From Symbiodinium sp. CCMP2592 (taxonomy: Eukaryota > Sar > Dinophyceae > Suessiales > Symbiodiniaceae), in the NCBI GenBank assembly GCA_905221615.1, contig CAJNDT010005997.1, positions 208,668 to 272,667 on the forward strand: a DNA stretch of 64,000 nt. The letters run 5' to 3'. The notes under the pieces were generated by a model. It made no database searches and was not told the DNA's origin. It was given only the letters and a program-made list of their open reading frames with translations. Positions 62,753 through 64,000 of this stretch are shown in pieces. The position numbers and the translations under genes were made by a program. Positions within the stretch are counted from its first letter, which is position 1; each line of letters opens with the position of its first letter.

Positions 62753-64000
62753 GCTAGCCCGAGGCCGTTTCGAAGCAGCCATGGCATGGTTCGTTAATTT
62801 CCGATCTCTTCGAATCGATCAAAGCTCGTACTCTCGTACTCGTATCGTCCTAGCTTTCCAACCTACCTCCGTTGGTTGTAGCGAGGTGGAACGCGCCATG
62901 CCGCTATGAAGCGTGTTCCAAAGTCGATCGTCGGTTCCTCTCGGCCTTCCTGGCAGGACATGTTTTCACAAAGCTGAAGCCGCAACGGCCAGGCCTTGAC
63001 CAGCAAAGACATCTGGTTTATGGTTTTCGTATCTTTTCACCCCTTTACCTTTACAATGTGCTCGTGTTGAAGGCTCAAGGTTGCGCAGATAGTAAGCTAT
63101 CTTAAAATCTCTCCGCTCTGACTTCAAAGCTCCAATTTCTTGATACACAGTCGACCCATTGTCTTCCCCCGTTCCAGCTACCGCGATGTAAGTGAAGCCG
63201 AGCAACGCTTGTGTTACTCTCTTGGTGGGTGTAATCGGGATTGTCTTTTCGGACCTGCCGCATCTTCCTACCACGACGCCACATTGACACAAGTTTTGTG
63301 CATTGGGCCGTCCGAATCCCACAGCACGAGCGCTACTTAAGACTCTGCACCGGGAAGGTTATTGGGACTCAGATTTTTGACCCTGTGTTCGGCTGCTTTT
63401 CGTGCTTTCGCGGCTCAGATTCTTAGTCTCCTGACTGGAACTCGAAGCCTTCAGAAATGATGGTGTAGCCGCAAGCCTTAACATTCTTCGGGTCCAAGAA
63501 AAATACAAACCACACTTCGCGTCGGCAAGCGAAGGATGGCAGGCACGTCACGGCAGGTCCATCGAACTGCGAGCGAAACCCGCTAAGGAAATCGAGGCCC
63601 GACAGCCATGGACCGATGGTTCCGATCTCAAGGAAGCATGCGTGCCAGCATCGTCCAAGACCGCCTTGCGGTGAGAGCGAAGCAAAGCCGAATGTTCCTT
63701 TTACACCAACTTTGCTTTCTAGGGGCAGGCCAAGACTGGCGATGGTACTGGGCTCCGTGGTCGGAGCCGTACACGGACGTATGCTTCTTCAAAACTGCAT
63801 TCGGCTGTAAGGGACCCCTCGGAGCAGTTCGCCTAGAGTCGGTCGCAACGACAACTGGATTTGCGCATCAGTTTGCATGACTACTACATCCGTTCGATCT
63901 TTTGCTGTTCAACGGTCGAAGGGGTAGCGGAAATTGTGCTTTTCAGCGGTCGAAGGCGTGGTGGCTTCAAGAAGAGATCATTGCTTACCGGGTCAATGCA
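62753..64000. other. Probable DNAI7-like introns and exons, unresolved
   Basis: No segment could be matched confidently. Short + ORFs (for example 63608-63880) have no recognised motif. The absence of a clear stop suggests that the gene continues. Confidence 0.35.

Overview
The window looks like nuclear DNA of a photosynthetic dinoflagellate, most likely a Symbiodiniaceae-type alga. Four things point there. Every recognisable gene is on the + strand, as a head-to-tail unidirectional array. Protein-coding segments are short exons, usually 30-90 nt, separated by introns often only 37-80 nt long that mostly begin GC or GA rather than GT and end AG, usually before a G. One intact ORF carries a dinoflagellate-style bipartite plastid leader (signal peptide followed by an FIAP motif). 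A degraded copia-like element and TTTAGGG-like interstitial tracts are also present. No prokaryotic operon signals, CRISPR arrays or rRNA/tRNA genes were seen.

Layout, all +: (1) 1-760, the 3' exons of an unidentified gene. (2) About 2.69-5.33 kb, an ASCH-like domain protein. (3) 5.79-7.99 kb, a HAD phosphatase of the magnesium-dependent phosphatase-1 (MDP-1) type, with an intact intronless plastid-targeted ORF (6624-7073) between two of its exons. (4) 8.17-10.9 kb, a CCDC113/CCDC96-family ciliary coiled-coil gene. (5) About 12.03-38.93 kb, one very long gene of roughly 40 exons for a fused LeuC-LeuD isopropylmalate isomerase. Its introns hold AT-rich GGTATTC arrays, an unrecognised two-frame ORF locus, a ubiquitin-like gene and a copia relic. 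(6) About 38.98-39.49 kb, an Alba-like domain that is in frame with the last LeuD exon. (7) 41.56-59.69 kb, a FAM184-type coiled-coil gene whose roughly 10 kb intron carries microsatellites, a near-perfect 2.48-kb tandem duplication, a second 0.69-kb tandem duplication and telomere-like tracts. (8) From 60.45 kb, the 5' part of a DNAI7/CASC1 (CFAP94)-like axonemal dynein factor that probably continues past the window.

Functionally the array mixes ciliary genes (CCDC113-like, DNAI7-like and perhaps FAM184) with leucine biosynthesis (LeuCD), plastid biology (the nested ORF) and nucleic-acid or RNA handling (ASCH-like, Alba-like). The genes need not share a pathway, since dinoflagellate arrays are usually expressed through trans-splicing.

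Exon borders were set by eye, from family similarity, reading-phase continuity and AG acceptors. They are precise where stated, and gene ends are approximate where noted. No alignment or database search was run.
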